Assembly (NCBI RefSeq): GCF_026016465.1
Contig: NZ_CP100390.1
Coordinates: 2,518,001 to 2,582,000 of the forward strand
DNA length: 64,000 bases
Direction of reading: 5' to 3'
From: Alkalimarinus alittae
GTDB taxonomy: Bacteria > Pseudomonadota > Gammaproteobacteria > Pseudomonadales > Oleiphilaceae
The notes beneath the pieces are model-generated. The model was not told where the DNA came from. It did no database searches and worked only from the letters and a program-made list of their open reading frames with translations. A program made the translations under genes and the position numbers. Of the stretch, positions 9,334 through 19,161 are shown piece by piece. Position 1 is the first letter of the stretch; the number at the start of each line of letters is the position of its first letter.

Positions 9334-11013
9334 TTAAATAGCCACCTCTAAGTCATACAGCACGTTAACCGTAGCCCCCCCATCTACAAACTCAATATCT
9401 TTAGCTAAAGACCTCACTAATAATAAGCCTCTACCATAAGAAAGCTCTTCAATATCGTCATTCAAGCACGATTGAACATACTCAAAATCAAATCCTTTAC
9501 CACTATCTGATACCGTTATAGTTAATTTTTGGCTATCTATTTCCGGCGCATATTGAATACCAATGGAAATAAAATCGTCGCTAAGCGCTTGTAGTCTTTG
9601 ACCTCGTAAATGGTAATATTCCAAGAAACCATCTTCCGTGTTTTTTAGCGTTGAATCTAAACCTAAAACCCCATGCTCTAAAGCATTTGAAAATATCTCA
9701 GTGATAATGGTACGAAGCGTATCAGCATGCGCATTAAACCTCTCCGTTTTTGGCATCATATTCAGCAATTGAGCGGCTGGATCTTGTGTTTTAATCAAAT
9801 CACTCGCGTATAAAGTGGTTGATATACTCCAAGGGAGCGATGACTCACAGAAACCTGTCTCTTGCTGCGTATATTCAGTCGGCATTGATTTAATTTGCAC
9901 AACACTAATATCATCTTCTTGCTCGGTCTCCCCTTTGAACTGTTTGAATCCTACAATCAACTCTTCAAGCGGGTTATCAGTAGGCTTACCAAGCAGTAAC
10001 TGTAATCGCTCCTCACCAAACATCTCACCTTGTTTATTAATCCCTTCAGTAATACCGTCGGTGTAACAAACAATCGAGTCCCCTTCAGCTAGCTTTATAA
10101 ACTCTAAGTCATCTTCAAATTCATCATCATCTAGTATACCTAACGGCATATGCTTTGATGTTACTGTTCCTTTTAAGCCTGAGTCTTTAGAAATTACGAC
10201 ACCATCCGGTAATCCACCCATCCATAATTTTGCCATATCACCCACTTGATTCAGCTCGACCAGTGTCGCAGCACAAAACATATGATCAGGCAAAAATTTG
10301 TAAAGTGATAAATTTAACGTTCTGGCTATTTCTGTTAACGATAAGCCTTTAGCCGTCATAGCATAAAAGGCTTGTGACACAGGGACCGCACCAATAGACG
10401 CCGCTAAACCATGTCCGGTGAAATCACCTAAAAATACATAAAGCCCACCACCGGGCTTTTGTGCAGCTAACAATAAGTCACCGTTAAACAACGATGCGGG
10501 TGAAATAAAGTGATTAATACAAGGGGAATCAAGTTCACTATCTTTCATCGCATTAGTAAGAACGTGTTCACCCATCGCGTGCTCCTGCTGGAGTCGATTG
10601 TGGTGATACTCAAGCTCTCTACTTTTCTTGCGTACCTGTTCATTCAGTTCACGAGTACGGCCATGTGCATTCATTTTTGCAAGCAATACAATCTCATCAA
10701 CAGGCTTTGATAAAAAATCATCCCCACCACTCTCTAAACACTTAATGAGTGTTGACTTATCCGCCAACCCCGTGAGAAATATAACTGGCACATACTGGCT
10801 GCCAAGGTGCTGCTTTATTTCTTTAGTCGCTTGATACCCATCCATGACGGGCATCACGACATCCATTAGGATTAAGTCAGGTGCTTTAGCTTTAACTATA
10901 TTGACGGCCTCTTCACCATTCTCGGCTTGATCACACTCATGACCAAGATCCTTTAATATCCAAGTAAGAATTTCACGATTCGTTCGCTGGTCGTCAACAA
11001 TCAAGACATTCAT
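9334..11013 (-). CDS. Partner-switching response regulator: REC, PP2C phosphatase and HATPase domains (HsbR/CrsR type)
   Basis: A 559-residue three-domain regulator. Receiver domain: D7/D8 acidic pocket, phospho-acceptor D51 (LILMDVVMP), T81, K103. A coiled linker (about 120-150) leads to a SpoIIE/RsbU-type PP2C phosphatase with metal-site aspartates in LGDFTGHG (D197), CYTDG (D319) and EDDIS. The C-terminal anti-sigma-like HATPase has the N-box EIFSNALEHG (N443), SDSGKGF and GRGLLLV. This order matches P. aeruginosa HsbR and Shewanella CrsR, which dephosphorylate or phosphorylate a STAS partner and bind a sigma-linked target. The STAS gene lies directly upstream in the same operon, 17 bp away. 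The input histidine kinase is not in the window. Confidence 0.9.
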   Translation of the reverse strand: MNVLIVDDQRTNREILTWILKDLGHECDQAENGEEAVNIVKAKAPDLILMDVVMPVMDGYQATKEIKQHLGSQYVPVIFLTGLADKSTLIKCLESGGDDFLSKPVDEIVLLAKMNAHGRTRELNEQVRKKSRELEYHHNRLQQEHAMGEHVLTNAMKDSELDSPCINHFISPASLFNGDLLLAAQKPGGGLYVFLGDFTGHGLAASIGAVPVSQAFYAMTAKGLSLTEIARTLNLSLYKFLPDHMFCAATLVELNQVGDMAKLWMGGLPDGVVISKDSGLKGTVTSKHMPLGILDDDEFEDDLEFIKLAEGDSIVCYTDGITEGINKQGEMFGEERLQLLLGKPTDNPLEELIVGFKQFKGETEQEDDISVVQIKSMPTEYTQQETGFCESSLPWSISTTLYASDLIKTQDPAAQLLNMMPKTERFNAHADTLRTIITEIFSNALEHGVLGLDSTLKNTEDGFLEYYHLRGQRLQALSDDFISIGIQYAPEIDSQKLTITVSDSGKGFDFEYVQSCLNDDIEELSYGRGLLLVRSLAKDIEFVDGGATVNVLYDLEVAI

Positions 11014-11030
11014 TACTATTTACCCAGCCC

Positions 11031-11330
11031 TTAACTAAAATCAAACTTTTTATCGAACCTTGATATTTCGAATATTTTTTTGATGCTTGGCTTACAATTA
11101 ACAATTCGAATAGCCGTAAACTCGCCTACTGTCTTTTTCATATTTAATAGCATTCCTAATGCAGAGCTATCAATATGATCTACCTCTGTCATGTCTACCG
11201 TGTATTTCTTATAGCGGTCGTCACCAGAGTAGCTGGCACGAAAATCCTGCACACAACTAAAATCAAATGTTCCTAAAATAGATATCGTCAATTCGGTATT
11301 ATCTTGTGAAACAGTGGTTGAAATATTCAC
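11031..11330 (-). CDS. STAS-domain anti-sigma factor antagonist (HsbA/CrsA type)
   Basis: A single STAS domain. The likely phospho-serine is in DHIDSSALGMLLNM. I prefer the GTG start at 11330, which has GAAGGTG at good spacing and gives 99 residues with the DSSALG serine pair at 55-56, close to the length of HsbA. An ATG at 11372 would add 14 residues but has no ribosome binding site. As partner of the adjacent REC-PP2C-HATPase protein, it is expected to switch between phosphorylated and free forms and so release or bind a target such as an anti-sigma factor. The target cannot be read from here. Confidence 0.88.
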   Translation of the reverse strand: MNISTTVSQDNTELTISILGTFDFSCVQDFRASYSGDDRYKKYTVDMTEVDHIDSSALGMLLNMKKTVGEFTAIRIVNCKPSIKKIFEISRFDKKFDFS

Positions 11331-11486
11331 TATTTTGACACCTTCATGGTTGAAGTTATAACGGGCTAGCATACGAAAATTAGGTATTTATCAAATACTA
11401 ATCAATAGAACTAAGTCTAGACAGGCACGCTGTTTTTTCCAGCGAGATAATGATGAATATTGTTATAAACACGAGAATGGCGCTCT

Positions 11487-12338
11487 CTAAACAGATAACG
11501 CCCAATCTAGCCAAACAGGTTTAACGCTTTTAGGTAAAGAAGGTATTGCACCGAGCTTAACCCAAGGCTGTGTTGGTGAGTGAAAATCGCTACCTAAAGA
11601 GCCTTTGAGCTCATATTTGGTACATAAATCAGCAAGAAGCCCAATCTCACCTTGTTTTTGTCCAGAGGTAATCACTTCTAACCCTTCACCACCAGACGCT
11701 TTGAAATCAGCTATTAATGACCGTAGCTTTGTAACCGTCATATTGTATTTTCTTGGGTGTGCAATAATGGCAATACCGCCGGCATCAACAATCCAGCCAA
11801 CAACCTCATTAAGCTCAGGCCATACAGATCTAATATCACCAACTTTACCTGCCCCAAGGTATTTTTTAAACGCGACAGACACATTACTTACATAGCCCTT
11901 TTCTACCATAGCTGAAGCAATATGCGGCCTTCCGGGCGCTTGGCCAGATGAGGAAACTAACGCAGCCTCATAAAGCCCCTCAAACCCTTTCTTTTCTAAT
12001 CGCTCACTGATTGATTTAGTGCGCAAGAAACGGCTCGATTCTTGACGTTCAACTGCCGACTTAATGATAGGCGATTGCCGATCGAAGTTTAAGCCAAGAA
12101 TATGAATACCTTGATTATTCCACTGTGCTGAAAATTCAACACCCGAAATAATATTAACGCCTAGCGCATCTCCAGTAGATGCCGCTTCATCCAAACCACT
12201 GATAGTGTCATGATCAGTCAAGGCTAGATGCTTAACACCTTTTTGATAAGCTAGCGCCACTAAATCTGAAGGGGTTAAAGTCCCATCTGAAGCAGTACTG
12301 TGACAATGAAGGTCGATGAGTGAAGATAGGTGAGACAT
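11487..12338 (-). CDS. rnm: PHP-domain phosphoesterase, RNase AM (YciV/TrpH) family
   Basis: A 283-residue PHP-fold metal-dependent phosphoesterase. Motif I is LHCHSTASDGTLTP, motif II LTDHDTISG, then the metal-ligand segments GVEFSAQW, RPHIASAMVEKGY, AIIAHPRKY and the final GSDFHSP. E. coli RNase AM (YciV) is a 5'-3' exonuclease on short RNAs and removes the 3' phosphate from nucleoside 3',5'-bisphosphates. The gene is divergent from yciI, a neighbour it also has in other gammaproteobacteria. All metal ligands of the family appear present, so the enzyme should be active. Confidence 0.9.
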   Translation of the reverse strand: MSHLSSLIDLHCHSTASDGTLTPSDLVALAYQKGVKHLALTDHDTISGLDEAASTGDALGVNIISGVEFSAQWNNQGIHILGLNFDRQSPIIKSAVERQESSRFLRTKSISERLEKKGFEGLYEAALVSSSGQAPGRPHIASAMVEKGYVSNVSVAFKKYLGAGKVGDIRSVWPELNEVVGWIVDAGGIAIIAHPRKYNMTVTKLRSLIADFKASGGEGLEVITSGQKQGEIGLLADLCTKYELKGSLGSDFHSPTQPWVKLGAIPSLPKSVKPVWLDWALSV

Positions 12339-12512
12339 TGAATATTGAACCTAAAAATATAAGTGTGTGTACAATAACATATTACATCACGGTCTGCTTA
12401 TAGCAGTATTTTGATCATTTAAATGAATTCATTTCAACTTACTTATATAATGCCAACAAATATGACTCACAATAACTGTATCAATAATACTGATACGAAA
12501 TAAAGGAATAGC

Positions 12513-12812
12513 ATGTTTTACGCAATTATTAGTGAAGACATACCTAATAGCCTCGAAAAAAGGAAACTTTCACGCCCCGCTCACCTAGAGCGCCTTCAGT
12601 TATTAAAGCAAGCAGGCCAATTATTCGTCGCAGGTCCTCACCCCGCAATTGATAGCAACGACCCAGGCGAACATGGTTTTACAGGCAGTCTTGTGATTGC
12701 TGAGTTTAGCTCATTAGCAGAGGCTCAGAAATGGGCAGACAATGACCCTTATGTTTCTGCCGGCGTGTATAGCAAGGTCACTGTTAAACCTTTTAAACAT
12801 GTATTACCCTAA
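12513..12812 (+). CDS. yciI: YciI family protein
   Basis: A 99-residue ferredoxin-like-fold protein of the YciI family. [17 protein letters not shown] opens it, the conserved histidine is in RPAHLERL, and the invariant aspartate lies in [12 protein letters not shown] ribosome binding site AAAGGA precedes the ATG. The fold resembles muconolactone isomerase, but the cellular reaction is unknown. It is divergent from the RNase AM gene and 84 bp before the SH3 protein, with which it is probably co-transcribed. Confidence 0.9.
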   Translation: MFYAIISEDIPNSLEKRKLSRPAHLERLQLLKQAGQLFVAGPHPAIDSNDPGEHGFTGSLVIAEFSSLAEAQKWADNDPYVSAGVYSKVTVKPFKHVLP

Positions 12813-12896
12813 GCGATGTGGCAAAACAGGGTGTCATAAATACAAAGATGCTGCTGCACACTTCAAATATATCCACTACGAGATAAAGACCGGAAT

Positions 12897-13568
12897 ATGA
12901 ACGTGAAAAAATACCTACTCATTCTTTTGTTATTAACAATGCCATCTATTGGCCTTGCCGAATCTATGTATATTGATGACACGCTACTAGTCCCCCTTAG
13001 AAGCGGGGAAGGACTGCAATTCCGAATTGTTCATAAAGGCGTAAAAAGTGGCACCAAAGTTGAGCTACTAGGCCACAATCCTGACTCCGGTTACAGCCAT
13101 ATAAAAACACCTGAAGGTGTGGTTGGCTACCTTCCAACTCGCTACCTAGTCAAAAACGAAATAGCACGTGACCGTCTTATTAAAGTCTCTTCACAGCTAG
13201 AAAAGGCACAAGCTAAATCAAATCAATTACAAGCAGAGCTTAAAGAGCTACAAGCTAAACATCAGACGCTTTCGGCTAATCATGAGCAACTGTCTCGCAT
13301 GAGCGAATCAACAAGCAGCGAGCTTAAGAAGGTCAAAAATATTTCATCTAATGCCTTATCGCTCGACCAACGCAACAGAGAGCTACGCGAAACAAATCAA
13401 GAACTAAAAAATGAAGTTGAGCTGTTGACAACAGACAACCAAAGATTAAAAGACAAAAGTGAGACGAGCTTTATGATGATCGGCGCAGCATTAGTACTGT
13501 TAGGCGTGATTCTCGCACTGGTTATACCTTGGTTAAAGCCAACCAAAAAGAATGATAGCTGGGCATAA
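12897..13568 (+). CDS. SH3-domain membrane protein, TIGR04211 / YgiM family
   Basis: A 223-residue envelope protein. A signal peptide (about 1-20, KKYLLILLLLTMPSIGLA) is followed by a bacterial SH3 domain (about 22-88), then a long coiled coil (about 92-190, repeated leucine/glutamate/lysine heptads), one transmembrane helix (about 195-213, MMIGAALVLLGVILALVIPWL) and a short cytoplasmic tail. This order is that of E. coli YgiM and TIGR04211. SH3b domains usually bind cell-wall components, so a periplasmic, membrane-tethered role at the peptidoglycan is likely but unproved. It follows yciI. Confidence 0.85.
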   Translation: MNVKKYLLILLLLTMPSIGLAESMYIDDTLLVPLRSGEGLQFRIVHKGVKSGTKVELLGHNPDSGYSHIKTPEGVVGYLPTRYLVKNEIARDRLIKVSSQLEKAQAKSNQLQAELKELQAKHQTLSANHEQLSRMSESTSSELKKVKNISSNALSLDQRNRELRETNQELKNEVELLTTDNQRLKDKSETSFMMIGAALVLLGVILALVIPWLKPTKKNDSWA

Positions 13569-13616
13569 GGTTAACCACTTATTATCGAACTAGCCTCCCT
13601 GCTTTAAAGCACCTTC

Positions 13617-13663
13617 TGTTTGTTATCTGTTACCCATATATAGTGGGAAACAGATAACAAACA
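13617..13663. repeat. Near-perfect 20-bp inverted repeat
   Basis: TGTTTGTTATCTGTT at 13617-13631 pairs with AACAGATAACAAACA at 13649-13663, and CCCA/TGGG extends the stem across one mismatch, leaving a small AT loop. It lies 49 bases past the SH3 gene and 107 bases before the PilZ gene. There is no T run, so it is not a classical terminator. An operator site, a processed stem or a small mobile repeat are all possible. Confidence 0.8.
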
Positions 13664-13769
13664 CACCACATATTATCTAGCCATCCCTTTTTATAACTTT
13701 TTCTACTTTGACAGTCTTGGTTATAACACGTATAAAGTTAAGGACAACAACAAAAAGGGCCCTTAAGCT

Positions 13770-14078
13770 ATGATCAATTCAACCATTCGTGACTATAGTG
13801 AAAAACGTGATTTTATAAGGATGAAGGTCGACACGACCATACGTTTGACGTTTGATGATTCAGAAAAAACGATGACAGCGGTATGCAAAGATTTAAGTGG
13901 TACTGGCATGCTGATTGAAACCAGTGACGCTCTAGCTGAGAATAGCGAATTCCATACATCTCTCCCGTCAAGCAACCCTGCTTTTCCAGCATTTGAAACG
14001 AAGGTTAAGGTTATACGCTGCGCGGAGTCTGAGGATGGACGCTTTTTGATTGGAACAGAAATACTAAATATGCCCTAA
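13770..14078 (+). CDS. PilZ-domain protein (cyclic di-GMP binding)
   Basis: A 102-residue single PilZ domain. Both c-di-GMP binding motifs are present: RxxxR as R13-DFI-R17 and the D/NxSxxG motif as DLSGTG at about 41-46. The rest is the expected six-stranded barrel. Single-domain PilZ proteins act as c-di-GMP-sensing adaptors for motility, polysaccharide or pilus functions; which one is not clear here. It stands alone after a long hairpin and converges with rraA. Confidence 0.88.
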   Translation: MINSTIRDYSEKRDFIRMKVDTTIRLTFDDSEKTMTAVCKDLSGTGMLIETSDALAENSEFHTSLPSSNPAFPAFETKVKVIRCAESEDGRFLIGTEILNMP

Positions 14079-14086
14079 GCACGACT

Positions 14087-14124
14087 AGCTCACCTCGATG
14101 GTTACAGGTGCATCAAGGTGAGCT
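14087..14124. terminator. Hairpin between convergent PilZ and rraA genes
   Basis: AGCTCACCT and GATG at 14087-14100 pair with CATC and AGGTGAGCT at 14111-14124 around a 10-base loop. It is a strong stem but has no proper T run, so it is a probable bidirectional transcript end rather than a textbook terminator. Confidence 0.6.
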
Positions 14125-14136
14125 AAAAACGCTTTA

Positions 14137-14622
14137 TTATTCTACTTCAAGCTTTTCAGGTGATACGATTACGCCGTTATTATCCGCGTAAATAAAATTA
14201 CCGGGCTTGAAAGTCACGCCACCAAATGTCACTGGAACATTAAGGTCACCAAGACCTCTTTTATCCGTTTTCATTGGGTGTGTAGACAGCGCCTGAACAC
14301 CTAACTCTGTCTCCATGATGACATCAACATCACGAATACAGCCATATATTATAATGCCTTCCCAGCCATTATCTGCAGCCTTCTCAGCAAGCATATCGCC
14401 TAACAGTGCTGCACGCATAGAGCCACCACCATCTACCACCATAACTTTTCCGTGACCTGGTGTGGCGACCTGCTCTTTTACAACTGAATTATCTTCAAAG
14501 CATTTAACAGTGACAATTTCTCCTCCAAAGGATTCTCTACCGCCATAGTTGTTAAACATAGGCTCTACAACTTGCACTAAATCTGGGTACTGATCACATA
14601 GATCGGGCGTTATTATCGGCAC
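14137..14622 (-). CDS. rraA: RraA, regulator (inhibitor) of RNase E activity
   Basis: A 161-residue protein matching RraA across its length: [25 protein letters not shown] at the N-terminus, [21 protein letters not shown] in the middle and NNGVIVSP near the C-terminus. RraA trimers bind the RNase E C-terminal region and slow mRNA decay. In some organisms related proteins act as aldolases, but the sequence is the regulator type. It lies downstream of the Rossmann protein, the hydrolase and ppsA on the same strand, similar to the ppsA-esterase-rraA order of P. aeruginosa (PA1770-PA1772). Confidence 0.92.
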   Translation of the reverse strand: MPIITPDLCDQYPDLVQVVEPMFNNYGGRESFGGEIVTVKCFEDNSVVKEQVATPGHGKVMVVDGGGSMRAALLGDMLAEKAADNGWEGIIIYGCIRDVDVIMETELGVQALSTHPMKTDKRGLGDLNVPVTFGGVTFKPGNFIYADNNGVIVSPEKLEVE

Positions 14623-14632
14623 ATTAGACTCC

Positions 14633-15313
14633 TTAAAAATTATATTCTTGAATTTGTCGAGATTTTATCACGAGTATATTTTGGTATCGCAAACCATCAG
14701 CAAGTTTTTCTGACTCTTTGATCATAACCCTTGCCACCCTTTCAGCCTCAACCGGGCTGACTTCAAGCAACACACCTTTCATTAGCGGCTTTATAAATGC
14801 GCCAACAGCATTGCTGACAGACTCTCCTAACCGGTATTCGCCTCTATCACCTGTCAGCAGTGAGGGGCGCATAATGGTAAGAAAGGGGTATTCTAACGAC
14901 CCTAATGCTTTTTCAAGCTCACCCTTAACGCGATTATAAAAAAAGCGTGAGTTGGCATTGGCACCCGCCGCACTGACAACACAAAAATGATCAGCCCCCT
15001 GCTCTCGCATAATACGCGCTATGGATAACGGGTATTCCAAATCTACTTTTTTAAACGCAGACTTCGTTTTAGCTTTTTTTATCGTTGTTCCCAGACAACA
15101 ATAAACATCATTTACACTGTAATCTTTTAGCAAGGCACCTGAATCTGAAAGATCACCTACAATCTGAATTAAGCGGCTATGAGCTAAGTTTAATTTACGG
15201 CGCCCTAAAACAATGACCTCACTATACAGATCTGAAGCCAATGCTTGGCGAACACAATACCCACCGATAAGACCTGTAGCGCCAACAATTAAAGCGGTTC
15301 TTTTATTGTTCAT
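14633..15313 (-). CDS. NAD(P)-binding Rossmann-fold protein (TIP30/YbjT-like atypical SDR)
   Basis: A 226-residue atypical short-chain dehydrogenase/reductase. The N-terminal nucleotide-binding motif is [13 protein letters not shown] (about 9-21), followed by VIVLGRR. The midsection [23 protein letters not shown] carries the conserved YxxxK pair (YNRVK) of the family, and SLLTGDR follows. Homologues resemble human TIP30/HTATIP2; the substrate is unknown. ATG at 15313 has a distant AAAAGG; an upstream in-frame GTG at 15322 overlaps that site and is less likely. It is 10 bp upstream of rraA, so probably one operon. Confidence 0.82.
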   Translation of the reverse strand: MNNKRTALIVGATGLIGGYCVRQALASDLYSEVIVLGRRKLNLAHSRLIQIVGDLSDSGALLKDYSVNDVYCCLGTTIKKAKTKSAFKKVDLEYPLSIARIMREQGADHFCVVSAAGANANSRFFYNRVKGELEKALGSLEYPFLTIMRPSLLTGDRGEYRLGESVSNAVGAFIKPLMKGVLLEVSPVEAERVARVMIKESEKLADGLRYQNILVIKSRQIQEYNF

Positions 15314-15423
15314 GTAGACCACCCTTTTTATTGCCCATAATGATTCTGTAGATTAATCATACTAGCATTCTGCAAAAACAGCCCTTCTGCCAAAGCAACA
15401 CTTTGTTAGCTAGCAGACTATAA

Positions 15424-16425
15424 TTACCCTTGTGTTGAAATGGCGTCGGGAGCGTCAGTACAGTCAAGGGCCGTCGGCGTGTTAGCCAGCCATAAAATAA
15501 TATCATCCCAACACCCACCCTTATTAGGAAATAGTGTTATCCCCGCATTAGGGTAAGCTCGCGACGTCTGGGACTCACTATAATCGTACATTTTGATACT
15601 TTTCGATGTCGTGGTTAACTGACTATAAATCCACTTAGCATTCTTTACGGGCCCTATAGCATCAGATGACTTTGTTCCGACCACCATCACAGGCACATCT
15701 ATATTTGCTAAGGCACCTTCAAGTAAAAGCCCAGAAGGTGTATTAAAAGCAAGCCTGTTTTGCCAGCTTAAATACGCTTTAATCGTCAAATAACTTTCAT
15801 TCTCTGTACCGATACCTAATCGCTGACCACTAATAACGCCCTGTTTTCTCCAACGCCATAGTGCATTTTTTGCAAATATCTTTGTATTTAGACGCAAAGA
15901 TAAAGGCTTTTCTTCTTCGATATAGACACAATTCGTTATCGTTTTCTGATCTATAACACCTAACCCCAAAGCACCGAGAACTAAAAAACCGCCCATCTCT
16001 TCAGCAATATAACTTACATTTTTTCCAGTTTGCTCTAGAACAAACTTATGAATAGCGGGCAAGTCATATTCAACGGTCTGATCAAGCGAATTATTTGCAA
16101 AATCTTGATTCACAGACGAAAGGCCGTGACCGCGCATTTCAGGGATCCACACGTCATAGCCTGCCTCAACCAAAAAATCAGCGACACCTTCACCTTCTTC
16201 AGATAACCAATGGCGCCGATTAGAAAATGCGCCATGTAAGAGAATGACAGGCTGCCCATGAATCCCTAAGGCCGCAGAGGACTGTTTAGTTAATCTTGTA
16301 ACCGCTAACTCAACGGTCCTATCTTTACAGTTATTAGGCTTGAGAAGATAAATATCTTCAACTAACGAACCGATTACTTCAGCAGACACTAGCTGAACCG
16401 GAAAGAGCTGACTACTACTTTGCAT
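15424..16425 (-). CDS. Alpha/beta-hydrolase-fold protein with apparently missing catalytic residues
   Basis: A 333-residue alpha/beta hydrolase fold protein. The oxyanion loop VILLHGAFSNRRHW (about 60-73) and the MRGHGLSS segment are typical, but where the nucleophile elbow GxSxG is expected the protein reads IAEEMGG, with Glu143 in the serine position. The C-terminal region where a catalytic histidine is expected reads LFPNKGGCWDDIILWL without histidine. So it may be a non-enzymatic member. P. aeruginosa has a predicted esterase (PA1771) at the same place beside ppsA. It is 82 bp downstream of ppsA on the same strand, with GAGGT before its ATG. Confidence 0.8.
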   Translation of the reverse strand: MQSSSQLFPVQLVSAEVIGSLVEDIYLLKPNNCKDRTVELAVTRLTKQSSAALGIHGQPVILLHGAFSNRRHWLSEEGEGVADFLVEAGYDVWIPEMRGHGLSSVNQDFANNSLDQTVEYDLPAIHKFVLEQTGKNVSYIAEEMGGFLVLGALGLGVIDQKTITNCVYIEEEKPLSLRLNTKIFAKNALWRWRKQGVISGQRLGIGTENESYLTIKAYLSWQNRLAFNTPSGLLLEGALANIDVPVMVVGTKSSDAIGPVKNAKWIYSQLTTTSKSIKMYDYSESQTSRAYPNAGITLFPNKGGCWDDIILWLANTPTALDCTDAPDAISTQG

Positions 16426-16507
16426 CCGTACCTCATTGTAAATAGCAATCCGTAGCTATTAAATCACATGAAAGAGAAGAGCCCCCTTTAATTGGAGGCC
16501 CTAATAT

Positions 16508-18880
16508 TTATTTTACGTTGGTATCTGCTAAGAAAAACCACGTATCTAAGACCGAGTCAGGGTTTAATGAAACACTGTCAATCCCTTGCTCCATTAGCCA
16601 TTTAGCAAAGTCTGGGTGATCTGACGGACCTTGACCACAGATACCTACATACTTACCTGCTTTCTTACACGCAGAAATAGCATTAGACAGTAAAACTCTA
16701 ATAGCTTCATTTCGCTCGTCGAATAAGTGAGCAATAATGCCAGAATCTCGATCTATACCTAGCGTCAATTGAGTTAGGTCATTTGACCCAATAGAAAATC
16801 CATCAAAGTACTCGAGGAACTGCTCAGCTAACAATGCGTTTGCGGGAAGCTCACACATCATAATGACTTTAAGGCCATTCTCGCCGCGTTTTAAACCGTT
16901 TTCTTCAAGTAACTCGACGACTTGTTTAGCCTCACCCACTGTGCGCACAAAAGGGACCATAATTTCTACATTGGTAAACCCCATCTCGTCTCGAACTTTT
17001 TTCATCGCTCTACATTCGAGTTCAAAACAGTCTCTAAAGGTTTCGGAGATATAGCGTGAAGCCCCTCTAAAACCAAGCATTGGGTTTTCTTCATCAGGCT
17101 CGTAAATCGTACCGCCAATCAAGTTTGCGTATTCATTAGACTTAAAGTCAGAAAGTCTGACAATGACACGCTTAGGCGTAAATGCAGCTGCTAATGTAGA
17201 GATACCTTCGACTAATTTTTCTACATAAAAATCTACTGGTGATGCATATCCTGAAATACGCTTTTCTACAATTTGTTTAGTTTCGCGAGGCAATGAGTCA
17301 AAGTTAAGCAATGCCTTAGGGTGTACACCAATCATTCTGTTGATGATGAACTCTAGTCGAGCCAAGCCGACACCAGCATTAGGCAATGACTGGAAATCAA
17401 AAGCGCGATCGGGGTTGCCCACATTCATCATGATATTGAATGGCAACGCAGGCATTGAATCGATATTATTTTCTTGTAATTCGAAGTCGAGTAACCCTTC
17501 GTAGATAAAACCCGTATCACCTTCAGCACATGAAACCGTGACATTTTGTCCATCAACCAATTTTTCTGTGCCATTACCGCAACCTACAACAGCAGGAACA
17601 CCAAGCTCTCTTGCGATAATCGCGGCGTGACAAGTACGCCCACCTCGGTCAGTTATGATAGCAGAAGCTCGTTTCATCACAGGCTCCCAATCAGGATCAG
17701 TCATATCGGCAACTAAGATGTCACCTTCGTTGACTTTATCCATCTCTTTTACGCTATTGATAACCTTAACAGGACCACTACCAATCTTATGTCCAATACT
17801 GCGGCCTTCAACCAATACTTTACCTGTTTCTTTCATCAGATAGCGTTCTAATACTGAACCTGAAGAACGGCTTTTAACTGTTTCTGGACGAGCCTGAACG
17901 ATATAAATCTTACCATCATCACCATCTTTGGCCCATTCGATATCCATCGGACGCTTATAGTGTTTCTCAATAATAATAGCCTGACGTGTTAGCTCAGAGA
18001 CTTCTTCATCAGTGATCGAAAATAGACAGCGCTGCTCTGTATCGACCTTGATTGTTTCGACTGAGTTGCCCGCATTAGCCTGATCTGTATAGATCATCTT
18101 AATCGCTTTACTTCCAAGATTGCGTCTCAATATTGCAGGTCGGCCAGCTTCAAATGTTTTCTTATGAACATAAAACTCATCTGGGTTAACAGCCCCCTGA
18201 ACAACCGTTTCACCTAGTCCATAAGAAGACGTAATAAATACCACACCATTGAAACCAGACTCAGTATCGAGTGTAAACATCACACCGCTACTCGCCGTTT
18301 CACTACGAACCATTTTTTGAATGCCTGCCGATAAAGCAACTTCTGCATGGTCAAAGCCGTGATGTACGCGGTACGATATAGCGCGATCGTTAAATAATGA
18401 GGCAAACACCTCTTTAACAGCAACCTTCACATTATCCAGCCCAACGATATTTAAAAACGTTTCTTGCTGCCCTGCAAACGAGGCATCGGGAAGGTCCTCG
18501 GCTGTTGCGGAAGAACGAACAGCGACAGCCATACTTTCATTGCCATCTAATAAATCAGCATAAGCCTGCTTAATCGCGTCATTTAGTTTTTCTGGTAAAG
18601 GGGCTTCTAAAACCCAACGGCGTATATCTGCGCCCGTTTTTGCTAACGCGTTAACGTCCTCTACATCAAGCTGAGTCAGAGCCGTATTGATTTTCTCTGT
18701 CAGATTATTGAGTGTTAGAAACTCACGAAAAGCATGAGAAGTTGTAGCAAAGCCACCAGGCACTGAAACACCCATACTTGAAAGATTGCTTATCATCTCC
18801 CCTAGCGACGCATTTTTTCCACCTACTCGGTCAACATCGTCTATGCCAAGGTGCTCAAACGATACAATGTAGTCTTCCAA
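16508..18880 (-). CDS. ppsA: Phosphoenolpyruvate synthase
   Basis: A 790-residue PEP synthase, which makes PEP, AMP and phosphate from pyruvate, ATP and water for gluconeogenesis. Order of domains: ATP-grasp-like N-terminal domain ([11 protein letters not shown], then [20 protein letters not shown]), the swivelling phosphohistidine domain with [15 protein letters not shown] (His near 421), and a C-terminal PEP/pyruvate TIM barrel ending with [11 protein letters not shown] containing the catalytic Cys. Threonine in the TCHA motif is the residue that PpsR phosphorylates. The start is TTG at 18880 with AGGGGAG upstream. It is divergent from ppsR with a 281-bp shared control region. Confidence 0.97.
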   Translation of the reverse strand: MEDYIVSFEHLGIDDVDRVGGKNASLGEMISNLSSMGVSVPGGFATTSHAFREFLTLNNLTEKINTALTQLDVEDVNALAKTGADIRRWVLEAPLPEKLNDAIKQAYADLLDGNESMAVAVRSSATAEDLPDASFAGQQETFLNIVGLDNVKVAVKEVFASLFNDRAISYRVHHGFDHAEVALSAGIQKMVRSETASSGVMFTLDTESGFNGVVFITSSYGLGETVVQGAVNPDEFYVHKKTFEAGRPAILRRNLGSKAIKMIYTDQANAGNSVETIKVDTEQRCLFSITDEEVSELTRQAIIIEKHYKRPMDIEWAKDGDDGKIYIVQARPETVKSRSSGSVLERYLMKETGKVLVEGRSIGHKIGSGPVKVINSVKEMDKVNEGDILVADMTDPDWEPVMKRASAIITDRGGRTCHAAIIARELGVPAVVGCGNGTEKLVDGQNVTVSCAEGDTGFIYEGLLDFELQENNIDSMPALPFNIMMNVGNPDRAFDFQSLPNAGVGLARLEFIINRMIGVHPKALLNFDSLPRETKQIVEKRISGYASPVDFYVEKLVEGISTLAAAFTPKRVIVRLSDFKSNEYANLIGGTIYEPDEENPMLGFRGASRYISETFRDCFELECRAMKKVRDEMGFTNVEIMVPFVRTVGEAKQVVELLEENGLKRGENGLKVIMMCELPANALLAEQFLEYFDGFSIGSNDLTQLTLGIDRDSGIIAHLFDERNEAIRVLLSNAISACKKAGKYVGICGQGPSDHPDFAKWLMEQGIDSVSLNPDSVLDTWFFLADTNVK

Positions 18881-19161
18881 AGTACTTCTCCCCTGTCGTT
18901 TAGGTAATCGGCCATGCTAATAAATTTATTCAACAATAATACTTCATCTCGGCTAAAATTTCACAAACAAATAACCCGTTCAGCTTAATTTTTTGCCATA
19001 AAATTCAGTACTAACCTAATCTTAACGTAAGTTCTCGATACAAAAATGTCGGTAGCTATGGTTTAATCGAATAAATGGTAAGTCTTCTGTAACACCTGAT
19101 TCTACAAGAGAGTGCGTTAACAAGAAGACTCCGTACCGCATACTTACAGACGGGTATAACA

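Noticed and set aside
14137-14622. RraA considered as a 4-hydroxy-4-methyl-2-oxoglutarate aldolase
   Set aside because: Length, sequence and location after ppsA fit the RNase E regulator type.
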